A stretch of DNA of 64,000 nt, from contig CM038040.1 of assembly GCA_021397845.1 (NCBI GenBank), positions 41,993,088 through 42,057,087 on the forward strand, given 5' to 3'. The notes under the pieces are model-generated. The model saw nothing but the letters and a program-made list of their open reading frames with translations, did no database searches and was not told the DNA's origin. The DNA is from Areca catechu (lineage: Eukaryota; Streptophyta; Magnoliopsida; Arecales; Arecaceae). Both the position numbers and the translations under genes were made by a program. Shown in pieces: positions 1 through 10,494 of this stretch. The first letter of the stretch is position 1. The number at the start of each line of letters is the position of its first letter.

Positions 1-117
1 TATTTTCATTAATCCGAGAAGGAGAAGTACAAGCTGGGAATCCCGACAGGCCGGGAGTCCCCCAAAAAAAGAAGAAGCACAACAACAACTACAAAGAAAA
101 AGGAAAGGATAGACGGT

Positions 118-2361
118 TTAGTTCGGCGCGGTAGTGGGGCCCTCAGCCTGGGTCGCAGGTTCCACTCCCCCGCCGTCGATGGCCGCTGGCTCGGGGGGTT
201 GCACCGGGGCTTCGGACGTGTCTCTCGCCGGGGGCGCAGCTATGGCCTCGACCGCGCCAGAAGCCCTTCGGTCGGGTCCTTGCCTCCTACCTCCGAGCAC
301 CACCCCACTGAGGTCAAGCTCGGGGTAGAAGGACCCCACCTTCTCCCGGCACATCCGGAACCCCTTCAGGAAGGAGTCCATGGCTGCCTCCCAGACCTCC
401 GAGATGTACTCGTCGGAGGCCCGGAATTTCGGGATGGCTTCCTGCGCCTCCCGTTTTGCGGCCTCCAGGAGCCCGTTGACGTAGGTGCTCCGCTCCTTCG
501 CCGCACTCGCCTCCCGTCTGGCCTCTTCCAGCTGGCGCTCCAGCCACTGGGAATGGGCCTCAAGGCGGGCCCTCTCGGCCGCGTCCTCTTCCGCGCGGCG
601 CTGGTTGGAGTCCCTCTCCTCAGACAGAGAGGACTCCAAGTCCTTGTTTCGCCCCTCGGCGCGCGTCAGGTCCGCCTGGAGAGTCTGGTTGTTCGCCCGC
701 AGCTCGACCCCCTTCTCCATGAGATCCTTGACGTCGCCCACGAGCTTGCCGAGCCTCTCTTCCTTCTCGGCGTCTTTCTTCGCGTACCCCGCGAGGAAGT
801 TCCTCAGCAGGAGCACGTCGTTCCCAATCTGCACAGCAAAGCAATCGGGTTAGTATAAAAAGCTAACCGAGGCCGAAGAAGACGAAGGAACCTGAGCTCG
901 GACTTACCGTGAAGAGCTGCGGGAGGATCCCGAGCAGGGCATCGGTGTAGTCCCTGCCGCCTCGAGATCGATGGTCCCGCGCGGTGGAGGCGTACTCCAT
1001 CACTTTCGCCATGAGCCCTTTGTCGTGGATCACGGAGCAACGGTTGGTGAGCACCGGTGGCGGAGCCGTCAGGTCGGCTGCGGCGGCGACTGCCCCTCCA
1101 GCAAGGATCGCCATTGACGGTGCGGCAGAGGTCGCGGGCTACGCTGTCAGAGCCGCGGCAACGACGGGGCTGGCGCTGGGCGGAGCTGCTGGTGGTGGAG
1201 CCCCCTCGTCGGCAGCACCACCGGTTCTGATGGCAGGCGCATCAATGGCCCCGCCCCGAGGCAGTCTGGGCGGGGGAGCAGCGGCCAGCGGGCTGGGTAC
1301 GGTCGCCGTCACGACCTCCTGGCTCGCCTCTGTGCGAGCCCTCTTCGCCGCGGGCTCATCCACCTCGACGACATCCCTCTGGGCCATGCCCTCCAGAAGG
1401 TTCTCCAGCGAAAACTTCATGCCTGCAATGCAAAAGAAAAGAAGGTCAGCCAGCTCGGTTAAAAAGGAGAAAGAACACAGGAGTCAAGGGAGGACCGAAT
1501 CTCACCCGGCTCGCGGATGGGACTGATCCCGGCCTCAAACAGATTCTGCTCCGAGAGCAGAACCTCGAGTGCCGGGACCACATCGCTCAGGAGCAGGGAG
1601 TAGGCCTCTTGGTCCGCCGACTCGACCTGGGAGTTCCGGTTCGGAGACCGGTCCGGTTCGCTCCAGGCCCAGTCAACATCCTCGACCGAGACAAAGAAGA
1701 ACCGGTTCTTCTAGCCCTTGATAGAAGAAGGGAGGTCGAACCAGAGACACCTGGGCCGGGGCGAGATGTACCACTAGCCGTCGTCAATGGAGTACCTCTT
1801 CAGGGTAAACAGAGCCCTGAAGAGGGAGAAACGGGCAACAAACCCGTGGAAATGGGAAAAAATAATGAAAGAAAAGATGACCCGGATGGTATTGAGAGCC
1901 AACTGGGCCGGAATGAGACGGAAATGGCTAAGGAAAGAAAGGAAGAAGGGGTGCAGAGAAAATCGAAGACCCCTGAGGAGGAAGTCTTCATAAAAGGCTA
2001 TGCGGCCGGGGCCACTCATGGTGAAGCGATCCTCGGACCGCGGAACAAACAGACGGATTGATCCCGGGATGCCGTAGGCCTCCCGGAGCAGAGAAAGGTC
2101 GCCTTCGGTCATTGTGGAAGCATGACCGGAGGGACCGGCAGAAAGAAGAGGTGGAGCAGGAAGAGAAAGAAGCGGCAGAGCGGAAGCGATAGGAGGAGAC
2201 CGGACACCCCTGGGGATGCCGATGGTGATACCCCCAGGTTGCAGTCGCCTGCGAATCTCCTCTGGGATCGCTTCCTCCTCTGAGGAGGAAGAAGACAGAG
2301 TCCTCGGCCGGGACGGACCGGCCTCGTCCGGATTAGAGGAAACATAGCAACGGCGCGCCAT
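118..2361 (-). pseudogene. antisense gypsy-element gene: Transposase_28-like N-terminus plus coiled-coil C-terminus, three exons
   Basis: I read three exons on the minus strand: 2361-1506, 1422-908 and 828-118. The introns at 1505-1423 (83 bp) and 907-829 (79 bp) have GT...AG ends and pyrimidine-rich acceptors. Phases fit exactly (856, 515 and 711 nt), giving about 693 codons with only three in-frame stops, at 1774-1776, 1711-1713 and 1139-1141, all TAG. The N-terminal third resembles the plant 'putative gypsy-type transposon' domain (Pfam Transposase_28), with LREAYGIP and later FFFVSVEDVDWAW. An alanine/proline-rich linker follows. The last exon is a long Glu/Arg/Ala coiled coil ending in a conserved block, FLKGFRMCREKV then YPELDLSGV. 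The same block occurs at 61.7-62.8 kb. Function is unknown; calling it a retrotransposon-carried accessory gene is inference. The two earlier stops may be G-to-A changes of Trp codons, as in methylated, silenced DNA. Confidence 0.75.
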
Positions 2362-2791
2362 GACAAAGAAGAAAGAAAGGAAGATTCAGGGAAGAAGGAG
2401 AGGGGAACTAAGGAGAGAATGGAGGCACTCATCGAAAATACACCGAGTGAATACGGGGCAGTGGAAGTTAGCCTGCAGCAAACCGCCCACGGAGCAAGGG
2501 AAAAGGCCTCATTCCGGAAAGTCCCGTCATTCCGCCCCGAGCCACTGGATGATCGCCGTGTGGACACACGCCAGACACCAACGCCTCGTTAGCAGGGAAA
2601 CGGCCTCTGCTTCGAAGCGACGCATTTATTATGGGCAAGTGGGCGACGCGTGGCGGCTTCCTATAGGACTTCGGGTGCACCGAGAAGCGGCGACGAGGAT
2701 CGCGGAAATTATGATGCAAGATCTTCGCCTCCCCACGTCATTTCCGCATTTAATCCCGATGTTCCGTTCTACGACGCCCCAACAGAACGGC

Positions 2792-2802
2792 GGGCTGGGG
2801 GG
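2792..2802 (+). promoter_or_regulatory. polypurine-tract-like sequence before the 3' LTR
   Basis: A G-rich run with one pyrimidine pair (GGGCTGGGGGG) lies four bases before the inferred LTR start at 2807. In LTR retrotransposons this is where plus-strand priming occurs. The position relative to the LTR boundary supports the call; the pyrimidine interruption makes it imperfect. Confidence 0.5.
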
Positions 2803-3009
2803 CAACTATTACGATCGTAATGATGACGTGGCTGGGCTCAGATTCCATCAGGTATGATCGAGCCACGTGGAGGTTTCTACGGCTGAGTCAGCCTCGGCTC
2901 CCGCGCTACCGAGGTCGAGCTCGGTCCTTGCCCCCCAGGCTACCTCGCCAGGTGATATCCCGAGACGTTACTGCCCTCGCCGAAGTCGAGTTCGGTCCAG
3001 GGCTCCTCC

Positions 3010-3860
3010 TGCCACCTCGCCAGGTGTCACCCAGGAGGGGTCCACCTCGGCCGAGGTCGGCTGCTCCCCCGCTCCCTCACCAGGTGGCGCCCGTAGACGG
3101 TCCCACCAAGGTCGAGGTCGAGCTGGACCCCTTCGCTCCTTCGCCAGGTGGCCCCCGGAGACGGGTCCACCTCGACCGAAGCCGAGCGCCCTCCTGCCAC
3201 CTCGCTAGGTGTCCACCCAGGAGGGGTCCACCTCGGCCGAGGTCGGCTGCCCCTTCGCTCCTTCGCCAGGTGGCCCCCGGAGATGGGTCCATCTCGGTCG
3301 AAGCCGGGCGCCCTTCTGCCACCTCGCCAGGTGTCCGCCCGAGAGGGGTCCACCTCGGCCGAGGTCGGCTGCTCCCTCGCTCCTTCGCCAGGTGGCCCCC
3401 GGAGACGGGTCCACCTCAACCGAAGCCGAGCGTCCTCCTGCCACCTCGCCAGGTGTCCACCCAGGAGGGGTCCACCTCGGCCGAGGTCGGCTGCTCCCTC
3501 GCTCCTTCGCCAGGTGGCCCCCGGAGACGGGTCCACCTCGGTCGAAGCCGGGCACCCTTCTGCCACCTCGCCAGGTGTCCACCCAGGAGGGGTCCACCTC
3601 GGCCGAGGTCGGCTGCTCCCTCGCTCCTTCGCCAGGTGGCCCCCGGAGACGGGTCCACCTCGGCCGAAGCCGGGCGCCCTTCTGCCACCTCGCCAGGTGT
3701 CCACCCAGGCGGGGTCCACCTCGGTCGAGGTCGGCTGCTCCTTCGCTCCTTCGCCAGGTGGCCCCCGGAGACGGGTCCACCTCGGCCGAAGCCGGGCGCC
3801 CTTCTGCCACCTCGCCAGGTGTCCGCCCAGGAGGGGTCCACCTCGGCCGAGGTCAGGCCG
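3010..3860 (+). repeat. GC-rich minisatellite, 61-bp monomers arranged as 122-bp dimers
   Basis: The anchor TCCACCTCGGCCGAGGTCGG recurs at 3041, 3227, 3349, 3471, 3593, 3715 and 3837. After an initial three-monomer step of 186 bp, the spacing is exactly 122 bp. Each 122-bp unit consists of two different 61-bp monomers, both starting GGTCCACCTCGG and both containing CGCCAGGTG. A perfect 14-bp palindrome, ACCTCGGCCGAGGT (for example 3474-3487), sits in one monomer type. Variation between copies is mostly C/T or G/A, as expected for methylated CpG-rich DNA. More degenerate monomers extend left to about 2880. Confidence 0.93.
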
Positions 3861-4255
3861 CCCGTACAGAGGAGGTCCCAAAGAGCGGAGGCGCAGGTTC
3901 CGAAGTTGGCCCTCGAGCCGTGCTTACCACAGGCGGCGCCCCGTACAGATGGCGGCGGCACTCGAAACACCACTTACGTCGGCACGACAGGTCCTGCAGT
4001 CGAGAGGCGCGATCCTGACAAAACAGGGTATGTCAACGGACAGCGCCGGCACTTAGGAGGGAGAGCGCCCTCACTGGGCCCGAGGTCTGACCGGCTACCC
4101 TGCCGGCGCCACCCCCCTTCTGTCTTTACCCTTTTCCCGCTGGGCTCGGCGAACGAGGTCGGAAAGCCGCCTGGCCCTTAACACCGAAAGGGGAAAGAGA
4201 AAAGGATGAAGAGGGGAGCCTCCCAAGAGCGAAAGACAGGCGGACAGCGGGAGGA

Positions 4256-4263
4256 GATAAAAG
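4256..4263 (+). promoter_or_regulatory. degenerate LTR TATA box
   Basis: GATAAAAG lies about 390 bp before the LTR 3' end. The related LTRs have TATAAAAG and TATAAAG at the same distance (about 383 and 384 bp), so this is the equivalent core promoter with a mutated first base. Transcription of the element would begin about 30 bp downstream, defining the start of R. Confidence 0.5.
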
Positions 4264-4696
4264 GAAGGAAATTGGATGACCAGATAAGCGGGGACGAGTA
4301 AGAAACAGTGGCCAAAAAGCCCCGCTCCGAGAGTAAGATCGAGGGTCCCGAGAGGGGATCGCTTGGGTGAACTCGGTAAGGAGGCCCGGTCGGATTTCTG
4401 GTCCATACAGCACCTTTCTTGCTAGTAAATTCTCTGAGTCTGGAACTCCTTCGGGGGCCCATCTTGGAGAATCTGTTCCTTCTCGCCGTCTACTAACATA
4501 ATCGTCGGAGCTCCCTCGCCGGGATCCCCGGCCAGGATCTTCTGACCCTCTCTTACAGGTTCGCTCTAGCCAGGAGGCCCCAGGAGCAAGGCGGTCGGGT
4601 AGGATCGGCGGATCCGAGGCACGGGCGCGTCGGCGAGATCGGCAACAAGAAGCATATAAGATAAAAAGTTTGTTCAAAAATTTAAAAAATGAATAT

Positions 4697-6014
4697 TAAT
4701 TATTCATAATGACTAACAAACCTGCAAAAAATGTATCTTTAAGATAAACTGGAACCCATTTATCCCGACATTTATATATGTCATTTAACCAATATACAGC
4801 CTTGCATTCTACATATTTCTCCATTAAATGTGCCCATCTTTCCTCGAAAGATACTATGGTAACTGAATCATATATCGCCTCGTCAAACTCAACCATAAAG
4901 TTGGGATTTGCAGTGCAAATATGGCCAATCTTTTCATGAATCTTCTTCAAAATATGTCAAAGACAAAATATATGTCGTGCATTGGGAAAAACATCATCGA
5001 TAGCAGCCTCGATTGCCTTATCTTGGTTAGTTATAACGGCATTAGGTGGTTGACCACCATTTGCATCTAGCCATGATTGGAATACCCATTTAAATGTCTC
5101 AGTCGTCTCATCTGATAACAATGCGCAATCAAGCAATATGGATTGTCCATGATGGTTAATTCCGACAAATGGATAAAAGGGCATTTGATATGTATTTGTC
5201 AAATAAGTTGAGTCAAATGTCAGTACATTACTAAAGTAAGTGCTTGCTAATCTTGACCTAGGATGGATCCAGAAGACAGTCCTGAGCTGTCCATTATCAT
5301 TCAGGTCAAAAGTATAAAAAAAATTTAGATTTTTAACTTGCATTTATGTGAAATGGATTATCATTGACTGTGCATCTCCTTTTTTCAGCTGACTCTGACG
5401 TTCTCGACAGATAAAATTATGAGTATCCTTTTCTGTGAAATCTAATTATCTTCTACCCCCTTTCTTTCTAGCCATGGCAGAGTATATTTGACTTGTGGGA
5501 ACATTCACAGCATATAAATTGCTGATCTCTGCCTTTTCTGATGTGCTGATCCTTCTATGGGACCGTAGATAACCAGCTGATGAAATGGATAGCTCATGGT
5601 TATATTCTAGGAAAACATCAACCAATATCCACTTACCATTTTTAAAATTTAGTCTTGCTTTTATAGAAGCCTTACAATTTTGCCAGTATCCCTATGATTC
5701 ATGGAGTTATCGATTTTTCTAGATTTTTCTTGCCTCTAATATGCAAGGTGCTTGAAGCATATTTTTTTATTGTTGTTGGACCTACTACACACTGTTGTGA
5801 TTCCAAAACCTACTCTCCTTGCATATCCATTGTAGAAATTGTATAAATCATTTGCGGAATTGAACTCCATACCAATTTTAGGATCAACAGACTCGTTCTC
5901 TGTGATCGGGGTGATAGGTGAAGGTGCATTCTTCTGAACAACATCAGCAACCTCATCCAAATTTCTAATTTCAGTGCCATATGTAGAAATATCTACATAA
6001 AAATTCATAAACAT
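4697..6014 (-). pseudogene. FAR1/FHY3-type (MULE-derived) protein gene, decayed
   Basis: Minus-strand segments show the domain order of FAR1-RELATED SEQUENCE proteins. Near the N-terminus is a FAR1 DNA-binding domain (GMEFNSANDLYNFYN, then YARRVGFGI, about 5880-5740). A linker with GDAQSMI and MQVKNLNFFYTFDL follows. Then comes a MULE transposase-like core (VLTFDSTYLTN with the first catalytic-type Asp, VITNQDKAIEAAI with the second, about 5290-4990), and finally KWVPVYLKDTFFAG. Stops interrupt it, for example TAA at 5344-5346 and TGA at 4957-4959, the latter where the family has Trp. The domain between 5350 and 5740 is readable only with frame changes. Coding similarity stops at TTTGCAG/GT near 4710, which looks like an exon end, so the 3' exons may have been displaced by the gypsy element ending at 4647. 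FAR1-like proteins are either light-signalling transcription factors or mobile Mutator-like transposases; which this was is undecided. Confidence 0.8.
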
Positions 6015-6100
6015 TGATATACATAGTTTTAGATGACATTTTATCTATAACAAAATAAATAATGAGTTATGTATTGAATAGAATATGACATGACAGTGCA

Positions 6101-9100
6101 ATAACATGACATGGATGCAAAAAGTTCAGAAATATATGCTGAAACAGTATTACGACATCCCATTTCAAACACTACGACATCCTAGTTATAAAGCTACGAC
6201 ATCCCTGAACAAAAACTTAAATCGGATGTTTTGATCCTCCGTAACAGAAGTGTTTCGGTATGCATTGATGATATATGATACCCCCAATATAGTAAAATGC
6301 TTCTGGAAAAACTTGGATATCAAAAAAATCGAAACATGAACAAATCGGTACAAAATAGAAAATGAAAACTTTTATCCTCCATCATGGGACATTTCAATCG
6401 TGCATTGGCTTGAATAAGATTGTTGGATTGTGATGAAAAGACCTGGAAGGAAAAAGATTTCAAAAAAAGGGATTTTCAAGTTACGATACCCTAGTTCAGA
6501 AGTTACGACATCCTAGTTAAAATATTACGACACACGATCATGAAACATGAAACTAAATATATTAACCCCTACTACCTCGAGAACCTATCATTTGTGGACT
6601 GAGTTACGACTCCTAGGATGTCATAACATGACATGGATGCAAAAAGTTCAGAAATATGTGCTGAAACAGTATTACGACATCCCAGTTCAAACACTACGAT
6701 ACCCTAGTTATAAAGCTACGACATCCCTGAACAAAAACTTAAACCGGATGTTTTGATCCTCCGTAATAGAAGTGTTTTGGTATGCATTGATGATATATGT
6801 ACCCCCAATATAGTAAAATGCTTTTGAAAAAACTTGGGTATCAAAAAAATTGAAACATTAACAAATCGGTACAAAACAGGAACTGAAAGCTTTTATCCTC
6901 CATCATGGGACATTTCAACCATGCATTGGCTTGAATAAGATTGTTGGATTATGATGAAAAGACCTGGAAGGAAAAAGATTTCAAAAAAATGGATTTTCAA
7001 GTTACGACACCATAGTTCAGAAGTTACGACACCCTACTTAAAATATTACTTGGGCATCAAAAAAATTGAAACATGAACAAATCGGTACAAAATATAAAAT
7101 GAAAGCTTTTATCCTCCATCATGGGACATTTCAATCGTGCATTGGCTTGAATAAGATTGTTGGATTGTGATCAAAAGACCGGGACGGAAAAAGATTTTAA
7201 AAAAAGGGATTTTCAAGTTACGACACCCTGGTTCAGAAGTTACGACATCCTAGTTAAAATATTACGACACCCGATCATGAAACATGAAACAAAATATACT
7301 AACCCCTACTACCTCGAGAACCTATCACTTGTGGATTGAGTTACGACTCGTAGGATGTCATAACATGACATGGATACAAAAAGTTCAGAAATATATACTG
7401 AAACAGTATTACGACATCCCAGTTCAAACACTACGACACCCTAGTTATAAAGCTACGATATCCATGTACAAAAACTTAAACCGGATATTTTGATCCTCCG
7501 TAACAGAAGTGTTTCGGTATGCATTGATGATATATAATACTCCCAATATAGTAAAATGCTTCTGGAAAAACTTGGATATCAAAAAATCGAAACATGAACA
7601 AATCGGTACAAAACAGAAAATGAAAGCTTTTATCCTCCATCATAGGACATTTCAACCGTGCATTAGCTTGAATAAGATTGTTGGATTGTGATGAAAAGAC
7701 CAGGATGGAAAAAAATTTTAAAAAAGGGGATTTTCAAGTTACGACATCCTAGTTAAAATATTACGACACCCGATCATGAAACATAAAACTAAATATACTA
7801 ATCCCTACTACCTCGAGAACCTATCACTTGTGGACTGAGTTACGACTCCTATGATGTCATAACATGACATGGATGCAAAAAGTTCAGAAATGTATGCTGA
7901 AACAGTATTACGACACCCCAGTTCAAACACTACGACACCCTAGTTATAAAGCTACGACATCCCTGAACAAAAACTTAAATCGGATGTTTTGATCCTCCGT
8001 AACAGAAGTGTTTCGGTATGCATTGATGATATATGATACCCCCAATATAGTAAAATGCTTCTGGAAAAACTTGGATATCAAAAAAATCGAAACATGAACA
8101 AATCGATACAAAACAGAAAATGGAAGTTTTATCATCCATCATGGGACATTTCAACCGTGCATTGGCTTGAATAAGATTGTTGGATTGTGATGAAAAGACC
8201 TGGAAGGAAAAAGATTTCAAAAAAAGGGATTTTCAAGTTATGACACCCTAGTTCAGAAGTTACGACACCCTAGTTAAAATATTACGACACCCGATCATGA
8301 AACATGAAACTAAATATACTAACCCCTACTACCTCGAGAACCTATCACTTGTGGACTGAGTTATGACTCCTAGGATATCATAACATGACATGGATGCAAA
8401 AAGTTCAGAAATATATGCTGAAACAGTATTACGACATCCCAGTTCAAACACTACGACACCCTAGTTATAAAGATACGATATCCCTGTACAAAAACTTAAA
8501 CTGGATGTTTTGATCCTCCGTAACAGAAGTATTTCGGTATGCATTGATGATATATGATACCCCAAATATAGTAAAATGCTTATGAAAAAACTTGGGTATC
8601 AAAAAAATCAAATCATGAACAAATCGGTACAAAATAGAAAATGAAAGCTTTTATCCTCCATCATGGGACATTTCAACCAAGCATTGGCTTGAATAAGATT
8701 GTTGGATTGTGATGAAAAGACCGGGACGGAAAAAGATTTCAAAAAAAGGGATTTTCAAGTTACGACATCCTAGTTCAGAAGTTACGATACCCTAGTTAAA
8801 ATATTACGACACCCGATCATGAAACATGAAACTAAATATACTAACCCCTACTACCTCGAGAACCTATCACTTGTGGACTGAGTTACGACTCCTAGGATGT
8901 CATAACATGACATGGATGCAAAAAGTTCAGAAATATATGCTGAAACAGTATTACGAATCCCAGTTCAAACACTACGACACCCTAGTTATAAAGCTACGAC
9001 ATCCCTGAACAAAAACTTAAATCGGATGTTTTGATCCTCCGTAACAGAAGTGTTTTGGTATGCATTAATGATATATAATACTCCCAATATAGTAAAATGC

Positions 9101-10494
9101 TTCTGGAAAAACTTGGGTATCAAAAAAATCGAAACATGAACAAATCAGTACAAAATATAAAATGAAAGCTTTTATCCTCCATCATGGGATATTTCAACCG
9201 TGCATTGGCTTGAATAAGATTGTTGGATTGTGATGAAAAGATCAGGACAGAAAAAAAATTCAAAAAAAGGGATTTTCAAGTTACGACATCCCAGTTCAGA
9301 AGTTACGACATCCTAGTTAAAATATTACGACACCCGATCATGAAACATGAAACTAAATATACTAACCCCTACTACCTCGAGAACCTATCACTTGTGGACC
9401 AAGTTACGACTCCTAGGATGTCATAACATGACATGGATGCAAAAAGTTCAGAAATATATGCTGAAACAGTATTACGACACCCCAGTTCAAACACTACGAC
9501 ATCCTAGTTATAAAGCTACGACATCCCTGAACAAAAACTTAAATCGGATGTTTTGATCCTCCATAACATAAGTGTTTTGGTATGCATTGATGATATATGA
9601 TACCCCCAATATAGTAAAATGCTTCTGGAAAAACTTGGATATCAAAAAAATCGAAACATGAACAAATCGGTACAAAATAGAAAATGGAAGCTTTTATCCT
9701 CCATCATGGGACATTTCAACCGTGTATTGGCTTTAATAAGATTGTTGGATTGTGATGAAAAGACCAGGATGGAAAAAGATTTCAAAAAAAGGAATTTTCA
9801 AGTTACGACACCCTAGTTCAGAAGTTACGACATCCTAGTTAAAATATTACGACATCCGATCATGAAACATGAAACTAAATATACTAACCCCTACTACCTC
9901 GAGAACCTATCACTTGTGGATTGAGTTACGACTCCTAGGATGTCATAACATGACATGGATGCAAAAAGTTCAGAATTATATGCTGAAACAGTATTGCGAC
10001 ATCCCAGTTCAAACACTACAACATCTTAGTTATAAAGCTACGATATCCATGTACAAAAACTTAAACCGGATGTTTTGATCCTCTGTAACAGAAGTGTTTC
10101 GGTATGCATTGATGATATATGATACCCCCAATATAGTAAAATGCTTCTGGAAAAACTTGGGTATCAAAAAAATCGAAACATGAACAAATCGGTATAAAAC
10201 AGAAAATGAAAGCTTTTATCCTCCATCATGGGACATTTCAACCGTGCATTGGCTTGAATAAGATTGTTGGATTATGATAAAAAGACCAGGAAGGAAAAAG
10301 ATTTTAAAAAAAAGGGGTTTTCAAGTTACGACACCCTAGTTCAGAAGTTACGATACCCTAGTTAAAATATTACGACACCCTAATTATAAAGCTACGACAT
10401 CCCTATACAAAAACTTAAACTACATTTATTATCCCCTCCTACTAGGAATACCTATAACCTGTGGACTGAGTTATGACTCCCAGAGTACCATTAA
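6101..10494. repeat. AT-rich tandem satellite, 522-bp unit, about eight copies
   Basis: The anchor ATAACATGACATGGAT recurs at 6101, 6623, 7360, 7859, 8380, 8902, 9423 and 9945. Spacings are 522, 737, 499, 521, 522, 521 and 522 bp. The 737-bp step contains an extra partial unit (about 215 bp, near 7045-7260), and the 499-bp step lacks one short sub-block. Each unit contains several copies of a shorter motif built on TTACGACACCCTAGTT. The last unit degenerates near 10380-10494. Short open frames repeated every 522 bp here are by-products of the repeat, not genes. The array begins 87 bp upstream of the FAR1-like relic. Confidence 0.95.

Larger units (their letters stand above)
1..4647 (+). mobile_element. 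Ty3/gypsy element, 3' part (internal antisense gene plus 3' LTR), cut by window start
   Basis: The segment ends in an LTR (2807-4647) preceded by a G-rich polypurine-like tract, and its internal part carries a minus-strand gene homologous to the one downstream of gag-pol in the gypsy element at 55.6-64 kb. By analogy the gag-pol part lies left of the window. The element points to the right, so the visible LTR would be its 3' LTR. The target-site duplication cannot be tested because the left end is missing; the five bases after the LTR are AGAAG. Premature stops in the antisense gene indicate an inactive copy. The gypsy assignment rests on shared architecture with the right-hand element, since no pol domain of this copy is in view. 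Confidence 0.75.
2807..4647 (+). repeat. 3' LTR of left gypsy element (1841 bp) carrying a minisatellite
   Basis: The start was set by alignment to the solo LTR at 20753: in both, exactly 17 bases separate the first base from a conserved TGACGTGG. The 3' end is GATCGGCAACA, matching GATCAGCAACA (reverse copy at 12659) and GATCGGCAATA (solo LTR at 23465). The first two bases are TA rather than the canonical TG. Order inside: about 60 bp of leader, degenerate monomers from about 2880, the regular minisatellite (3010-3860), a unique GC-rich stretch, a TATA-like box about 390 bp from the end, then R/U5. No protein-coding potential is credible here. Confidence 0.75.

Noticed and set aside
3010..3860. 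Regularly spaced repeats as a possible CRISPR array
   Set aside because: The copies are contiguous without unique spacers, and the sequence is plant nuclear DNA.
2820..4181. 453-codon open frame and several other long frames on both strands through the minisatellite
   Set aside because: They translate a GC-rich tandem repeat whose 61-bp or 122-bp period is not a multiple of three, so the same repeat is open in several frames on both strands; no start context or domain supports a protein.
6547..10078. A 69-codon frame (MKLNILTPTTSRTYHLW...) appearing every 522 bp
   Set aside because: It recurs because the satellite unit recurs; several copies are broken and no family is recognised.
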